This document shows positions 35,201 through 35,861 of a stretch of 35,861 bases of DNA, piece by piece. The position numbers and the translations under genes were made by a program. Source of the DNA: Omnitrophica bacterium GWA2_41_15 (GTDB taxonomy: Bacteria; Omnitrophota; Gorgyraeia; Gygaellales; UBA12090). Each line of letters starts with the position of its first letter. Position 1 is the first letter of the stretch. The DNA lies in assembly GCA_919901925.1 (NCBI GenBank), contig CAKKQA010000100.1:1-35861 (forward strand). The letters are read 5' to 3'. The notes beneath the pieces are model-generated. The model searched no databases. It was not told where the DNA came from and saw only the letters and a program-made list of their open reading frames with translations.

Positions 35201-35861
35201 AAGCCCGAACCGCCCATACCGCAGAAAATCACATACTTATATCTATCCCTGATAATCCTGCCATCAGCTAAAACATTATCAAGAATTTGACGATGAGTTA
35301 ATATCCAATCTAAATTAGGCATAGTCCAACCAAGTCGATTTTCCACAATGCCGCGTTTTTCATCAACCTCAAAACCAACCCTCGCCATTCTTGGGTTTGC
35401 CGCTTTTGCGTCAGCTATGTTCAGGCCATACATAGCCCTCACTTGATTCTCAAACTCTCTCAATCTCGCGAATCCCTCCGCCCCAAGAAAAGATTCAATT
35501 TGCCGTATCGTTACCGGCGAAGAGGCGGGTTGTTGGTTTGCCAGTTGGCCAGTTGACCTGTTGGCCTGTTCCAAACCGGCTAACTGGTTAACCGGCGAAC
35601 TGGTTAACTGTTCCACCGGCGAAGAAACTACGCCGGCTTCCTTCTCAATAACCTCTTCTTTGCCCCTGCCTAAAGCCGCATAGACATCATCAGGAATCGC
35701 CTCCAGCAAGTCAACAACTTCTGCCTGCGGCATTGCCTGCGGCTTGGATAAATCAACACCTATTGGCGGAAGGCCATGATCCATCAGCCATTTATTTATT
35801 AAGGCGATTTGATTTGCAGGCGGCGTGAAACTGCGTAATTTAGCGATATCATTCTTCTCCA
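32227..35861 (-). CDS. Giant multidomain protein with phosphoglucose isomerase (SIS) domain and SSPV-type repeat linkers; 5' end beyond the window
   Basis: Frame stays open to the window edge (upstream of the listed Met: EKNDIAKLRSFTPPANQIALINKWL-MDHGLPP). PGI-like YVIFCGMGGSGLSVQV and TLVIPISKSGTTQETVSHKKYFEGLF. Three repeat linkers plus single SSPV units. Confidence 0.85.
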   Translation of the reverse strand, partial: EKNDIAKLRSFTPPANQIALINKWLMDHGLPPIGVDLSKPQAMPQAEVVDLLEAIPDDVYAALGRGKEEVIEKEAGVVSSPVEQLTSSPVNQLAGLEQANRSTGQLANQQPASSPVTIRQIESFLGAEGFARLREFENQVRAMYGLNIADAKAANPRMARVGFEVDEKRGIVENRLGWTMPNLDWILTHRQILDNVLADGRIIRDRYKYVIFCGMGGSGLSVQVVKSTFESPDAKTKIYSLRTTDPAAIKEILDEITADAGSREAALEKTLVIPISKSGTTQETVSHKKYFEGLFAHFSMDVKEHMWVVTDKGSPMDTGDYKQREIQLNGKGDIGGRFTSPTTNIFLLPLAITAPEILVDTLTKAKAMNEKKMEDDVFLKLGAFLYNMASKGKKDKVTMFVDEALRDIPLWTEQLVEESLGKDGKGISLFYGERFSPGELKPVDRNDRVFIRINLAGRKVNQELWDYLLAEGYPVFEIDVDDAASIGGLMLGLQRAVGVVGYLWDICFVDQPAVEGYKKATREVMQALPSGEDVQVPADWKSADFKSLKLYYGPLIQAGIITAREVAEEVREMGFTMNDAPAVYAAIMEILLNRQGFEAAEVTSYGRMSPGLRSILEGMRFRIFTDMLKMPSKLGEGPDKNHSYHQNISAGRDMWFSTYLMAGEYSQPKPVGYDSNLLKAQAIGTAQSLVSDRRKVVLIASEDTAENAQGDIREFFEKVAGILERGFASSPAGQLASSPVNRLAGSEQANRETGKPANQQPASSPVNPNNYSLVESGPYTSRDGLIGDKYILNDRATNLRAGILYVVRHDADNIRITWYPGDSDSGESAHKIVRGQTNISWQDAMKKLPAPAASSPVTAVQEIIGDVDEVAKYIIEMINAGSVPALLILWVEPTVGVPVDVNIANEERVKDNLRKIAAKSQDGKLSCRVETTDAPDGTKRAIGVYPHIRLSPFAAGKQVLASSPVARTAQEIMAYVTPIVGSGRQVSIRLVLSKPEKDLSIYFNREGLDEDSKRQIKLGTLEGLIQQQDKLYISRYDSPEQVTTIIISINRPVLVRLSKTNPAASSPAGQLASSPVNQLAGSEQANQNASSSVAPGGIDFRYINMATQIQASSPLLNFKMPDLNVLRGINVTDEASELQKMMIAGILPSSQRMIEFMSACYLMGNSGKIADEAVICEVNFFRLQEEFVEETPQEFKAFLCVIEKSRPAAS
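32588..32672. repeat. Family B element in-frame within the giant CDS, copy 1
   Basis: GTTTGCCTGTTCTGAACCGGCTAACTGGTTAACCGGCGAACTGGCTAACTG; encodes SSPAGQLASSPVNQLAGSEQANQNASSSV on minus. Confidence 0.88.
33561..33683. repeat. Family B element in-frame within the giant CDS, copy 2
   Basis: GTTTGCCG GTTTGCCT GTTTCTCT GTTGGCCT GTTCTGAACCGGCTAACCGGTTAACCGGCGAACTGGCTAACTG; encodes ASSPAGQLASSPVNRLAGSEQANRETGKPANQQPASSPV. Confidence 0.9.
35511..35627. repeat. Family B element in-frame within the giant CDS, copy 3
   Basis: GTTTGCCA GTTGGCCA GTTGACCT GTTGGCCT GTTCCAAACCGGCTAACTGGTTAACCGGCGAACTGGTTAACTG; encodes VSSPVEQLTSSPVNQLAGLEQANRSTGQLANQQPASSPV. Confidence 0.9.

Overview
This is a bacterial chromosomal window from a Gram-negative-type genome. 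It looks like a candidate-phylum MAG; the SSPV-linked giant protein is reminiscent of Omnitrophota, but that is inference. Positions 1-28436 are almost wholly minus strand. They hold an envelope/tRNA-modification set, an aroE-leuA-ilvC-ilvN-ilvB-ilvD amino-acid cluster, ahcY-metK, sugar-phosphate genes, a ptsI-ptsH-yvcK-IIA regulatory PTS-like set, three tRNAs (Gly-GCC, Leu-UAG, Lys-UUU), the frr-pyrH-tsf-rpsB operon and msbA. A plus-strand island follows (Gfo/Idh/MocA oxidoreductase, lpxB, and a fused MNT-HEPN protein). A very long minus-strand ORF containing a phosphoglucose-isomerase domain then runs off the right edge. The main non-routine signal is an unusually dense set of palindromic repeat families. 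Two kinds have hairpin arms built from 7-bp or 8-bp tandem words. Several families occur both between genes and in-frame inside genes: lpxB carries a repeat-derived insert of about 75 aa, and the giant protein carries octamer-repeat linkers at apparent domain borders. At least four genes take their stop codon from a repeat. No CRISPR array, phage or transposase gene was seen.
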